Part shown: positions 1 to 11,900 of the stretch, piece by piece | Layout: each line of letters starts with the position of its first letter | How positions within the stretch are numbered: the stretch's first letter is position 1 | Assembly (NCBI GenBank): GCA_028023455.1 | Contig: JAQFVV010000232.1 | Location: 370,001 to 434,000 of the forward strand | Direction of reading: 5' to 3' | Source of the DNA: Epiperipatus broadwayi | Taxonomy: Eukaryota > Onychophora > Udeonychophora > Euonychophora > Peripatidae | DNA: 64,000 nucleotides | Program-made: the position numbers and the translations under genes | The notes under the pieces: generated by a model | Seen by the model: only the letters and a program-made list of their open reading frames with translations | The model's database searches: none | What the model was told of the DNA's origin: nothing

Positions 1-374
1 AAACAAACAAACTAAGAGTTTATAAAAGAAAGAGTGTTATTATAAATTAAAAGTTAAAAATCTCTTTTCATTCCAGTTTAGTAGAATAAATCTGTATATA
101 TGTGCGATGGTAAATAGAAATAAATGTTAGCTCATTAATAAGATAAATGCGTGTTAGAATAATATTAAAAAATAAATAAATATTGAAATAAAATGTATTT
201 AAAAACACAGTGGTGGACTACTAATTAAAGATATGAAAACAACACGTTTTAAAATAGCTACTACTAATCAAACAATCAGTCAAAAAACACGTCATGGGAT
301 TAGTTATCAAGGAATTTCGACAACACCTATTGCACTTATTCCCGGAGGATATCAAAACGAAAACAATTCACAGA

Positions 375-411
375 TATAAAAATAGCTAGATTTTATCGGA
401 CATTCAGTTGG
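375..411 (+). promoter_or_regulatory. LTR core promoter: TATA box and TCAGTT initiator
   Basis: TATAAAAATAG begins at 375 and the A of TCAGTT is at 406, so the TATA box starts at -31 from the presumed start. The same -31 spacing is found in both other family-A LTRs although the intervening bases differ. Initiator function is inferred from the metazoan Inr consensus. Confidence 0.65.
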
Positions 412-716
412 AGTTTGCAATTCAGTTTGAGTTTGCAGTTTCAGTCTAGTTTTGCAGTGTCAGTTTACAGAAATGCAGTGCTGAAAAGCTTTTGGAAATA
501 TACGCTTGTGCTTCAGCCTTTCGAGTCCAACAAAGATCATCGCAACCTGCCTGCGAAATAATGTCGGCATAACAACTCTGAAACCCTCCGTCAAAACGTG
601 CAACTGTCTCCAAGAAGAAACCAACAGATTACCATAAATTCTCTTCAATAAACAAAATCTAACTGGTTAGATATAATCCATCAGAAGCAGCAGAAGTAGC
701 CAACGACAAGAAAAAA

Positions 717-730
717 ATCCTAGGTATATG
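717..730 (+). promoter_or_regulatory. Splice-donor-like site in the LTR leader
   Basis: ATCCTAG followed by GTATATG, exon boundary 723/724. The equivalent place in the two other family-A LTRs reads ATCCTAG then GTAAAA. Conservation in otherwise diverged sequence suggests a 5' splice site in the retroelement leader. Confidence 0.45.
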
Positions 731-2100
731 TTTTATTATTATCATTTATACGTAGTAGTCACCACTGTAATCCGTAAATATTTAAGATTCAAATTATATG
801 AACTCTATCATACATAAAATGAACTATTGATATGTGTGCGTGAGTTTCAAATGCTATAAATGCTTTATTATTATGTTTGCGAATGTGAGATAATTTAAAA
901 TGTCAAAGATTATTTTTGCTTTTTTCATAAAATATACTATCATGTGTTAATTTAAAAATGTGTGTGTGTTAAAATTGGATTTATAAAATGTTTATAATGC
1001 GTTTATGTTAGTTAGTAAATTATCTTTAAACTTAAGTAATGTTGATTAAAATAAATTGTCTTTAAATTTAAACTTTATCTGTCGGTCAATTCTTTTTATC
1101 AATCTCTTCTTACCAATATTTTATTACTGATTAAAATTAGACTGGGCTAGTTAAGGGAATTGTTTCGAGCACTGGATTACGAGCCTACTGCCCGAATATG
1201 TTAGTCTTCAGACTAGCTGGCGCCCCGGGGTTTACCCCGAAACAAATAAAGTATTTGGATAGTAGGGGTTTGAATCTAGCAGCCGAGATGGGCCATTGTT
1301 GATAGTTAAAGCTATCAATAAGATCTCCCATTTTGCTCGAACGTGCCGGTTCGTTCACGTAACCTTTATAATATTATAAACGTATTATGAAGGAGTTTGA
1401 AACCGGCCAAAACTTATATATGCGTATAAGTAGGTGGTTTCAGCGGTTCGACCCGGTACAATATATATATATGTAATCATAACACTGGACTTATTTACTG
1501 CAAACATTATTTTAATTCAAAATAACATATTTCAAGGCCTAAAATATTTTCACTTACATAAAAAAAATGCTTTTACTTTCATCAAAATCTCATCGAGTTC
1601 AGCCAAATGAGATTTATCATCTATCGTCTTCAAGAGTAAAAAATATTAGTGAAACAGAAATAGAATATAATAAACCAAAGTAATCAATAGATCTATTAAA
1701 CACATTAAGATACACAATCTCTTTCATTGTTTCCTTGGAAAAGATAGTAATATCAAGAAAGCCATCAATATCTAAGAATGTCAAATTGTATAATATTCTT
1801 AACATAAAATATTGCTGGAAAATGAGCCAAATTATCTCCTAAGTTTTTATTCTTTTTGCAAAATAATTAGAATTCAAAATATACATTAACTTGCTATATT
1901 TACACTTATATAAAATTAAAAAAACCAATATGCATTTCATTTAAGAAATATTTTAAATAATCTTAGTCAAAAAACTTTATACCCGGGTCTCATTTTATGT
2001 AGATTTATTTAATGCGGTTTTGAAGGTATGCGATTCATGTTTCTTCTTAATATCTGTGTATGCAGTTTTATTTTATGTGAGAAAAATTATTAGATCAGAA

Positions 2101-2193
2101 GTCGAGCTTCGATAATGCGCTATTACTTTAAATATTATAAATTTTGCACATTCACATCATATTGAAAGTAATAGCGCATTATCGTAGTTCGAC
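2101..2193. repeat. Internal inverted repeat of the Tigger-like element
   Basis: Arms 2101-2130 and 2163-2193 are near-perfect reverse complements around ATAATGCGCTATTACTTT, separated by about 32 bp. The same hairpin is retained in copy 3 at about 46767-46855 and is missing from copy 2, so it belongs to the element rather than to the target. Confidence 0.7.
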
Positions 2194-2464
2194 TACCATC
2201 TAATAATTTCAATATTTTCAGCACTTTATAATAATACTTTAATAGATTTTATGCAAGTTCATAATTCACTTAAAATCAGGATTTCCTGATTTTGTATACA
2301 TACACTAAATTTTACAAGACTATAATGTAAATCTGTTCAAAGGTTATAGATGAAAAATACTATGTGTGTTGTTTTTGCTTTTAAAATCACATTCTATTTT
2401 TACTTTTTATAAAGAGTATGTAATCAATTAATCATTTAGTGTCCGCAAGTTTATTTTTAAAAAG

Positions 2465-2690
2465 TGAGTAACAGCAGTGGGTACAATTAAATTTGACAAT
2501 TAAAATCTGATTTTTAATTGTAATTAACAATTTAAAAATTACGTAATGTGATTTGAAATTAAGGTGATGTGAAACAATGAAATTTGATTTTAAACAGAAT
2601 TGAAAATTAAAAAATTAAAGACAAAAATAAGAATTTAATTTTTAATTGTTAGTTTTAATTAAATTTTGCCCAACAGTGGTGAGCCGGTGT
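2465..2690. mobile_element. Possible small nested MITE
   Basis: The stretch is absent from the other Tigger-like copies. Its ends are roughly inverted: CAGTGGGTACAATTAAATT on the left and, reverse-complemented from the right, CACTGTTGGGCAAAATTTA. The interior is TTTTTAATTG-rich and self-complementary. A target duplication was not found, so the boundaries are approximate. Confidence 0.3.
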
Positions 2691-3447
2691 CTTTTTATTA
2701 TTTTAAGTGTAAGTTCTTATTTTTATTTTAAACTTTTAGTTTACTCTAACAGAGAGAAAAAAACATGCAAGAAAATTAATTTCTTTGTAAACAAAAATTT
2801 CAATATTAGATTGCTTAGCGAAATGGGAAGGATCAACAGCGATTGGAAAACATTTTAGTTGTATTTCCTCTTGACTTCGTTTAAGCTAAGTACCTCATAT
2901 CACATCATGATGAATCTGATGTCTCAAATAGCTATAATGATTAAAATACCATACACGTATGGAAAAATTGTAAATTACGCATAACAATATATTGTTTTGA
3001 ATAAAATTAAATACTGTAGTTAATAAAAAAAGTTTGTCTTGTATAAATTTTTTTCAAATTTGAAATTTTTTATTAGTCATATTTTATTTTAGTTTTTTAA
3101 TGCAAATTTTAAAGTAATTTTACATTGTTGCTTTGCTTCTATGCGATTTTTGAAAAATTACAGTACGTATCCCCCATTTTTCAAGGTAAGTTAAATCTAT
3201 TTTTGTGTGATTTCTTTTGTGCGCATTTTCTGAGAAACCTATCTACCGCATAAAACGAGACCCAGGTGTATATTAGGACTATTCATTACTTTGATTCAAC
3301 CCAGTACATAAATTGCTATACCAATCTGAATATTTCAAAACCATTTTATCAGTATGATTACAAATCAATCTTTTAAATAAAGAGATCATGAATATAAGCT
3401 CATATACTTTTCAACAACATTTGAATGATTTTAGTTTGTACAAATTT

Positions 3448-4005
3448 AGGTTTTTTAAAACTTTGCATGTTGGATTGTTATAGAAAATCAATAAAGTGCT
3501 AAAAATGCAATAACAGCAAAGCTGAGTGCTTTCAAGAGACATGACTCTCATATTCAAAAGTCTTTTTTATGCTGGCTGTTATTTTAATTATATGCATATA
3601 TATGCAACTTTGAAGCATTCCATTTTTTGGATACAGAATAACATGATTCTTTCCGGTTGATGGCGCTGCAATCCATTGTGATATAGCAGACCTTTCACTT
3701 TGTGTTTTACATCATTTGCCTCCCTGCAAACCAAGTTGATTATCTGCAGTTCACATGGATGTCCTGCATTCTTTTGGTGTTGCATGAAAATGGAATTATA
3801 TGCTGGATCCAATTGTGCCTTGGTGTATAAGTACTTATGCTGGGACAGTCTAGTTTCTAATGATGTCTCGGTCTCCCCATATGAAGATTTGCAATTTCTG
3901 TGAAGGCATATAATGTTGTAGACCACTTGCAGTGTTTGAGAGGGTGTTAATTGGTCCTTTATATTGTTAATTAATCTGTTGCAATTAGGAGGGGTGTGAA
4001 AACAT
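3448..4005 (-). pseudogene. Penelope-like element fragment, GIY-YIG endonuclease domain
   Basis: An open frame at 3926-3588 (minus) has the Penelope-like GIY-YIG order: a VYNIIC start, SSYGETETSLETRLSQHK in place of the usual YIGET..SL..RL.EHK, then a hydrophobic segment and a C-terminal basic stretch. The fragment interrupts R1 between 3447 and 4006; copy B of R1 near 13160 lacks it. There is no reverse transcriptase domain upstream, so this is a 5'-truncated, dead copy. The first residue of the YIG motif is changed. Family assignment is from motif recognition only. Confidence 0.7.
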
Positions 4006-4790
4006 AACTATAGAAATTTTTAAAAATAAAAAAATTACATGTATGACATAAAAAATTGATGTACTTAATGTTAAAAAATTAAGTTGTGTTTGTATTCAAT
4101 AATTATATTTTATACATTTTATTCAATTCAGAATTTACATGGGATAGTTTTATATAATAGGTATGAAATAAAAGAATTACTTATAAATTTGCAATATAAT
4201 CTCAATTTTAATTATTTTTATAAAATTCAATTGCTTATCTATACATTGGAAGTAGATAGTAAAACAAAAAAAAATTATCAGATTTTTCCAAAATATATGT
4301 TTTTCCTAGTTAACATTTGCCAAAAATCTATCAAGAAAAACAAGACAGCCAAAAATATTAAAAGTCATTTCTACAAAACCTAAAATAAAATATCCCCACT
4401 TTTCTGAATGCGATTGAATCAGAGATAAAACTTATTGTTAACCTTATGAAATAGCCCATTCATTTTGCAAAACAAAATTAATTTGCTCAACTATATGACA
4501 AATAACACATTTCTGGTACTATTTTGGACATTTTTCATACAAATTTTCTTTTGAATACTGTATTATCTGACGAAGTGATAGTACTATCGTCTGTGATTCA
4601 GTAATGAATATGTGATCATGTTTATAGTAACAAACCACCAAACATCACATGATCATAATTTTTTATGCTTGCTCATAACTGTCATTAAAACAGGCAATAC
4701 ATTCCATACAGTAGTGCCATTCAGGGCAAACCAGATTAATCAATGGATGCCAAAAGGCTTCTGCATAAAATCCCTATCTAGTGCCTACTC

Positions 4791-4849
4791 ATCAAGCATC
4801 CCCAGATGAGTTACTGATTTGTAGCCTTCATCAGTTAGAAACCTTGGAT
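4791..4849 (-). ncRNA. Degenerate hammerhead ribozyme motif, R2
   Basis: On the minus strand the core CTGATGA is intact, but the second core element reads GTAA instead of GAAA and the stem II strands pair poorly (AGGC against ATCA around loop TACAA). The stem I strands are partly kept. It is a decayed member of the hammerhead seen at 49848-49906 and probably inactive. Confidence 0.5.
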
Positions 4850-5237
4850 CTAAGAGGACTGTACCTAGATCTTAGGGATCTAATGCAACCCTCCAGCCGC
4901 CACCATTTATCTTTACTTAACTACAAAACTATTAGAATAAAATTGTAAACACAATAATTTCAATCTAAGATTATTAGCTTAGTCATATAGGTCTGAACCC
5001 AGTTTAGTACCCATATATTTTGGTGTCTTTGGTTCTTTATTAACCATAACCATTACCCTATTAGGAAGGATTGGTATCAAACCACTAAACATCATATGAT
5101 CACTATTTCTTATGCTTGCTCATAACTGTTATTAAAACCGGCAAAAATCTCCATGCAATAGAGCCACTCAGTGCAAGCCAGAGTAATCAATGGATGCCAG
5201 AAGGCTTGTGCATAAAATCCCTATCTAGTGCCTACTG

Positions 5238-5296
5238 ATCCAATATCCCCAGACTAGTTTCTGACTTGTGGCCTTTATCAGTAAGGAGCCTTGGAT
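5238..5296 (-). ncRNA. Degenerate hammerhead ribozyme motif, R2
   Basis: The minus strand has the outer stem I helix intact (ATCCAA with TTGGAT), inner helix TCCTTA with TGGGGA, stem II AGGC-CACAA-GTCA, GAAAC and the cleavage triplet GTC. The core reads CTGATAA, losing the invariant G8, so cleavage is not expected. The fold is otherwise that of 49848-49906. Confidence 0.6.
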
Positions 5297-5358
5297 TTGA
5301 GAGCACTGCATCTAGATCTTAGGCTGCAATGAAACCCTCCAGCAGCCACATAAATGGC

Positions 5359-7140
5359 TACTACATTCATAGTGGTGTATTAACCATAGGTTCAGCTGCA
5401 TAAGTGGTATTATTGTTTTTACACAGAAACAATGCCACCAAGCGATGTAGTGGCTAATTATCAAATACCAAGCAAATTATAATTTATTATTGTGAGCAAG
5501 AGGGAAATAAATAAATTAGCTTATTATAAGTAATCTTAATCAATTCGTGGCCTTCCACTACTTATAGACAAGAAGTTTTATTGGGATCATCACAAAAAAA
5601 AACGAAATCTTAGAATATGGGCTGTTATTATATAATGACACACACACAACACTTCATAAAACAGGAATTGGATAAAATAAAGTAATTAAGACTAGAAAGA
5701 GTAGTTTTAATTAACAAAAAAAAAATGAGATGACAGTAGATAATTTCAAACATCCATTTCATCAAAAAAATAAATTTTTATAAAATTACATTAATTAATT
5801 AATTTTTATTCATGGATTAACTTAAAATTCATTAGGTTCTTTCTTTACGATTTTTAAGAGTTTGTTAAACATGTTAAAAAAAATCAAAGATGGCAATCTT
5901 CGACTCTACCCAGAGGGCAAATTGAGACAAAAAAAAGTTATTCCATTAATGAAACAAAAAAAAAATTCTATTAATATAAAAAAATAGTGTGCACATATAA
6001 TAAAAGAAATAATACCTATAGTCATGACTCTCTTGTCTATAAAGACCTTTTCAATTGCAATTTCAGTTTTTCCTGATGGATTTTCTTCTTGAAGACTTTT
6101 AAACAGGCCTGGTTAAATCTGTCCTTTTCTGAGTCTGTAGCAATTTCAGGTAAATGAAAATAGCAATTTTTGTCCATTTGGTTTTCTTGAATTTTGAGGT
6201 CAGATAGATGTAGACAGATTCATAACTCTTGGTTGAAGATTAGGCTGCAAACTGCTTAAAAGGTTTTACCTTCCTTACATTTTCTTTCACTGAACATAGG
6301 TTACATGGAGGAGTGATGCCTAGCTTTTAGCTGAACATAGCACATGGTTTTTATTGCACAAACCATTTTTAGGGCTAAACTCATATGCTAAAAGCTTGAT
6401 ACAAAAAAAACTGCTATTTTGTTCAGTAGCTTTGTGTCCACTGGATTAAGCTTGGACTGCTCTCTCTTCAACAGCTGTTAGGAATAATCTTTTTCAGCAG
6501 CTGAACTAAGCTTTGACTGCTTTCATCAACAATTAAATTAGCAATCTCTCCAGACACTTGGATATTATCACTTATTTACAGCCCCACATATATTTTTTTA
6601 GAACAATCTTGCCACAAGCCAATTACAATCTGTCTCTTACATTATCATTTTCATGTCAACCAATTAAATAAAATTTCACAACTATAATTATTCAGCTAGA
6701 TTAAAAACAAGTTAAGACTAAGAATTTAACAACATAAAATTCTTGAAAATTCTTTATAATTAAAAGTCATATCTTGCAAAAAAAACAAGATAATCTGCTA
6801 ATTGCACTGATTTTATTTTTCTTTTTCATTAAATAGAGGTAATGAAAAGAAAACAACTCTGATAAATTAAAATTTACAAAATTATTAAAATTCTATTTTA
6901 GCTTCTTTTTTATTTTATATTTTAAAAAAATACTCTTAAATATATTTAATCTTTGAAAATTTTCATACCATCATGTGGGGATTTTACAAACATTTAATTA
7001 AATAAACCCCCATAAAAAATATATATTGAAAAATTAAATTTTATTTTTCTCATTAAATTTTTTTTTAAATTCAGAAACCTTAGGAACCTGCTGCCAACTA
7101 TGTACTTTTTTTTTCTAATTAAGCTATATAACCAACTGGT
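5359..7140. other. AT-rich stretch without a recognised gene
   Basis: No family was recognised. A slightly richer part at 6000-6560 contains a duplicated phrase (GGATTAAGCTTGGACTGCT near 6441 and GAACTAAGCTTTGACTGCT near 6503). On the minus strand near 6220-6067 there is an open stretch of roughly 60 codons, including a segment beginning MDKNCYFHLPE. It has no splice-site support that I trust, so I do not call a gene. Confidence 0.4.
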
Positions 7141-7145
7141 TGCAA

Positions 7146-7220
7146 TAATAATAATAATAATAATAATAATGATGATGATGATGATGATGATGATAATAAT
7201 AATAATAATAAGAAGAAGAA
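7146..7220. repeat. Compound (AAT)n/(ATG)n/(AAG)n microsatellite
   Basis: About eight AAT repeats are followed by ATG repeats, AAT repeats again, and AGA repeats. It lies about 200 bp before ORF1 of the LINE, whose 3' tail is also (TAA)n. It could be the target of insertion or part of the element's 5' UTR. Confidence 0.85.
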
Positions 7221-7414
7221 GTCATCAAGAACGAAGGTCTTATTAATTATCTTTTTTCCCCCATATTCTAATCGTTTTCACACTTAAAAACTGTGATATA
7301 TATCTGTGATAGATAAAGACAGCGATGGCTAATTACTGAACAGTTGTTTTCTAGCAAAAAGTAAGTAATACGGTCGTTCATAACAAAAAATAAATTCTAA
7401 CGTCATAAACAAGC

Positions 7415-8942
7415 ATGGCGTCGCGTCAAGAAGCAAACGACGTAAATTGCGCTAAAACAAACGGCGATAAAATGAAAACTGCCACTATCGCAAAAACATA
7501 CGCAAACGTAACAAAAATAAACCAGCAGCTTCACAGCATCGAAAAAATTCCAGCATTAACACAGACAGCAAGATTTAGGAAGGTAAATCAAGCCGACATA
7601 AATAATTTAAACCTCATGGAAAACAATAATGAAGAGCCCTCCCCAACGATATGGAATCAAGATGAACTGCAAGAAATAAATGTTAATTTCAACAGCACCA
7701 TCCCAAAAAAATTATTCGCAACTTTCCAAAAATTTTTTTCACCGAGATCATTAGTGTTAGCTGTCACTGATAGGAATTTAACACTCTATAAATTCCCCAG
7801 AGAGCTTCTTTACGAGGAGCTGACAGCAACAGCATTGTGGGATACAGTCTCTAGTATTGGAAAGCATCCAAACTCGCGATACGTTGCAATTCAGTTTTTC
7901 GATGAACATCAGCGTGCAAGATTTCAAACTAAAGTAAAAACTTTGGGAAGCTACGCGCTAATAATAGTCGATCAAAGCTTGCAAAACTATTGTAACGGAA
8001 TAATTAAAAACACTTACTTCGGATATACCATTCAGGATTTTCAAAAATTAATACAGTCATTTGGCAAAGCTATTTATATAAAACAAATCTACTTATCCGA
8101 CACCCCCATACCTGTTTTCAGCAACAACTTTCATTTCAAAATAAAGCTGAATGACAATGTAAACCTGGAGGATATTCCAACACAAATAATTGACCAGAAT
8201 GCAATACTGACTATTCACATAAAAGGATTAAGGCCGAGATGTTTTGCGTGCGGTGAAACCGGACACTTGGCAATCGATTGCAACACCAAAATCAACCAAA
8301 AAAACCAACCGAGCTCTGAAGATCAACCAACAGAAGCTCACCAACCGGAATCAAACAGTACAAAACAGATAACAAAAACAACTAATAAACAAGAAAAAAT
8401 TAATAAAAAAACCACAAATCAACAGCAATTGAATAATAAAAAAACTGCACACACGTTGCCAGCACCTGAAATTCTGGATTTATCAACAAAATCAACCAAT
8501 AGAATTCAAACCCCCACTGATAAAAAAACAGAAAGTCAACAACCTCAAGAGGCTCCAATGGAAAAAATAGCGCACAATCTAAGTCAGCCTACCAAAAATA
8601 CTGATGAAAAAGAGATAATAAAAGAACAAATAAACTCACACAGTAATAGTGATCAAGAAAAAATATATATAACACACCAAACACCCAATATTAAAAATAA
8701 TACAACAATGGAAATTATGGAAGCTATCACCCCAAATATGCCTCAAATCACCAAAGCTGACACAGAACAAAGAAGAAGACCAGGCCGCCCACCAAAAAAA
8801 AAAAAATAGAGGGCCCAAAAAAATCAAAACAGAAGCCAGCTTTAGCCTTTCTGATCACAACAATACAACTACAGTGGAAACAGATGAAGATCTGGAAATG
8901 GAATATGAGAATGAATGGGAAGAAACACCAGATCAACCCTAA
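7415..8942 (+). pseudogene. LINE ORF1, nucleic-acid-binding gag-like protein, frameshifted near its end
   Basis: From ATG 7415 the frame is open for 464 codons. Residues about 90-270 are a globular region that could hold RRM-like folds. Residues 276-289 are a single zinc knuckle, C-x2-C-x4-H-x4-C (Cys276, Cys279, His284, Cys289). A long Q/N/T/K-rich low-complexity region follows, then an AT-hook-like RRRPGRPPKKKK. The frame stops at 8807-8809 right after a run of 13 A (8794-8806). In the next frame it stays open to TAA 8940-8942 and encodes an acidic tail rich in Glu and Asp (ETDEDLEMEYENEWEE). The A-run is therefore likely to have gained or lost a base. It precedes ORF2 by 28 bp. Confidence 0.8.
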
Positions 8943-8970
8943 TATTTAAATCTCAACCAAAAAACATATA

Positions 8971-11900
8971 ATGAAAATAAAAATTGCAGCAATCAATGTC
9001 AGGGGTTTGAACTCAACCTCAAAAATTAATAAGTTAAAACATTGGATCAAGGATATACAACCACACTTGCTTGGTATACTTGAGACAAAAATTTATGCTG
9101 GATCACAAACTGACCCAGCCAAACATTTAAATATGGAAGGTTTCTGTGCATGCTCCAGAGACTTTTCCTCTCCCTCAGCTGGAACTGGACTCATAATTGC
9201 TAGAAATTGCCCATTCACAACGTTCAAAATAATTCACATTGACATGAACTTATTAATTGCAACCTTCAACCAAAAAAGCATAACAATAAATCTGGTTTTT
9301 GTATACATGCCTTTACAGGAGAAAAAAAATAGATACCATAATTGCAAACATTAATTCAAGGTTAGCTACAACTTCAAACCCAACCATCTTAATTGGAGAT
9401 TTTAATTTAAAATATCAGGAATTTACCCAACATTGGCTTCACAGAATAAACATACCACTAATGAGTGGCCAAGGTTTTTTGCCAGATGATGCCATCTCTT
9501 TCCACAATAATCGCTTCTCTTCACTTATTGATCTGTGCTTTTATTCTCCAATGCTTCACCACCTTATTGAAATAAAACTAACTCCCTCAACTTTTTCCGA
9601 TCACTCAGCTCAAATAGTCACAATTGACTGTGCCCAAATTCAAATATCACCCTTTCCACTTACAAGAACAATAAGAGTTTTACTCCCAGAAACAACCCCT
9701 GAATTTCTGTTCTCTGAGACCTACATAATGCTAAACAAAATCAAAGATATGACTTTGAACCCAGTCCAGAAATATCTAGCATTTATGGGAATGTTGTTCT
9801 TTAACATCAACCATATAACAAAAAAACAACCTCCACCATCAAGACTTTTGTCTCTGGCAGATCAGTTACACCAGAGAATAATCATGATTAACCCATCACA
9901 CTGCACCCAGCAGTATATATTCAAGCTTACATATGCATACAATAAAGCATGTGAAGAACTCAAAAGCTATCTGAAGATAAAGAAAAGCAAGGTATGCCTA
10001 ACCAGGCCACACACTTGGACAAGAGATTATATAAGATGGGCGCTGGGGAACCAACCAGATGTAAAAGTGCCAATGGCACTATATACAAATAGTGGAACAT
10101 ATGCAGGACACAATATGATTATGCCAATTTTTGAATATTTTAAAAGAGAAATTACAAGAAAGACAACCATATAAAATACCACATAATCTGTTTGGCCCAC
10201 CAGAGACAAAAACCCCATTCACAAAAGATCTATTCACAACAAAACTAAATACTATTCGAAACGCTTGCCATCCAGGTAGTCCTGGAGTTCCATTGTTTGT
10301 ATTAAAGCATCTAAGCAAATTCACAACAGAATATTTATGTCAGTTAGCAAACCATCTAGCGCAACAAATTCAACCCATGGAGGGTGTCTATCCAATAGCC
10401 ATAGTACCCTATAATAAAAAGAAAGCAATTATTCCACCTATTACAGACCTCAGACCAATATCTATGGGACCTTTGCCGATCAAAATTATGGAGAAAATTA
10501 TTAAAGATGAAATTGAACCGTATATAATGCCACTTATCTCCGAAGCACAATATGCAAAGAAAAACTCTTCAACAACAGAAGCAGCTTTATTCTTCAAAGC
10601 AATTCTAGCAACAGTAAAACAGCGGAAAAAATACGGACCCGTTGTTGTGCAGCTTGATATAGAAGCTGCATTTGACTCAGTCAATATATACACACTTCTA
10701 AAAATGCTAAAAGACACAGAAATTCCTAGAACACATCTATATATAATTGCTAACCTGCTTCTGAACAGAGAGATCCATATAACTTTAAATGGAAGAAACT
10801 CACCATCTTTCACACCCACCAAATCTATATCCCAAGGATCCCCTCTTAGTTCACTATTGTTTATATTTTACATCAATCCCCTTATTAAAAGCATACAAAA
10901 TGCATTTACTGGGATCGAGATACCAGACACAACACAGGGCACTACATGCATCGCCTATATGGATGATGTTACCATATTCCTAACATCAAAAAAACAAATA
11001 CCGCAACTCCAAAAGATATTACAAGAATATTCACAAAAATATGAATTATCATTTAATCCAGCAAAAACCACAGCCTGGTCTCTATACACTGGTAAACCAT
11101 GTACATCAATTTACAAATCAAAACCAAACTCTTTCCTTGGGTTCCCATTTCATATGGGAATTACAGGAATGAGATGTCATATCCAAAATAAACTTAAAGA
11201 AGAAGCCACAAAAATTATAAACTCCTTGTCCAAGGCATATCTTTCACTATATTCCAAAGTACAGTTAATTAACCAGCTTATCACAACCAAAATAACTTAC
11301 TATGTACCGGTTATTACATTCTCAAAGGGGTTCATTTCAAAAATTAAAACCATATATAATAAACTACTTTGGGCCAGAAAAACAGTAGCAATTTCCAAAA
11401 AAAAACTTAGCCAACCTCTAATAAAAAATGGACTTGGCTTGCACAACATCAATGTTTTTCATATACAGAAGTTAAGGAACTCAATAATCACAATACTTGC
11501 CAAATACCCCAAAATTAACCACTTGCTAGAAGTTACTCCAACAGATAGACCACCTCCAAAAGGTTCTTTTTTCACCAACATTATATACCAATGCAAAACC
11601 ACAGACAAGATTCCAGAACAGTATTTGCATAAGTATTCATACTGGGATATTTATGGTTTAATAAACAGAGAAGCAGATACTAATGTTATACAACCTATGC
11701 TAGGAATTAACAAGAGACTACTCAAGGAATATAAAAAATGGGCTCTAGAGCCCAAATACTTTGATTTTATCATGAAAATCAATCTCATTGCCTTGCCAAC
11801 AACCCACTTTCTTTATCATAAAAGAATGTATATATCTATTGACCCCTTCTGTTGACTCTGCCATCGAGCAGAAGAGACACTGGACCACTTTATTTATCAA

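Larger units (their letters stand above)
1..1461 (+). mobile_element. LTR of family A, 5' end outside the window
   Basis: This region is a diverged relative, in opposite orientation, of the two LTRs at 56184-57975 and 62425-64000. Shared in order are the block around AAACACGTTTTA, a TATA box, the string TTTATCGGACA before TCAGTT, AATGCAGTGCTGA, GTGAAATAATGTC-like text, a splice-donor-like CCTAGGTA, CTGTCGGTCAATTCTTTTTATC, and AGCTGGCGCCC. It ends GACCCGGTACA at 1461, a CA terminus, and runs into a TA microsatellite with no primer-binding site after it, so it is a 3' or solo LTR. The left terminus and any internal region lie outside the window. I see no protein-coding gene in it. Confidence 0.75.
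1980..3268 (+). mobile_element. Tigger/pogo-like DNA transposon, copy 1, non-autonomous
   Basis: The terminal inverted repeats read CCCGGGTCTCATTTTATG on the left and, reverse-complemented from the right, CACCTGGGTCTCGTTTTATG; TA dinucleotides flank both ends. The same termini bound 35555-36858 and 45965-46923. TIR wording (CTCGTTTTATGCG) and TA target resemble Tigger elements of the Tc1/mariner-pogo superfamily. The uninterrupted R1 copy at about 12960-13030 supplies the empty site. No transposase ORF remains here. An internal inverted repeat (2101-2193) and a further nested insertion (about 2465-2690) are present. Confidence 0.8.
1490..4628 (+). repeat. Dispersed repeat R1, copy A (interrupted)
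   Basis: Segments 1490-1979, 3269-3447 and 4006-4628 match, in the same order and strand, the continuous stretch 12492-13790. Examples are TTCAGCCAAATGA near 1598 and 12607, and TTTTATCAGTATGATTACAAA near 3342 and 13080. The two gaps in the match are the Tigger-like element at 1980-3268 and the Penelope-like fragment at 3448-4005, so copy B shows the site before both insertions. No coding potential was seen in R1 and its class is unknown. Confidence 0.75.
4630..5358 (-). repeat. R2 hammerhead repeat, two direct tandem units
   Basis: Two units of the R2 family lie head to tail with a period of about 447 bp (AACATCACATGATC near 4641 and AACATCATATGATC near 5088). They match the array at 48894-50467 throughout, including GGATGCCA-AAGGCTT, TATCTAGTGCCTACT and the segment ending in CAACCCTCCAG. 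The second unit stops early, before the part of the unit containing GAACCCAGTT. The strand given is that of the hammerhead motif. Confidence 0.8.

Noticed and set aside
1205-1250. GC-rich CTGGCGCCCCGGGG resembling a primer-binding site
   Set aside because: It aligns with AGCTGGCGCCC inside the family-A LTRs, so it is LTR sequence, not a primer site.
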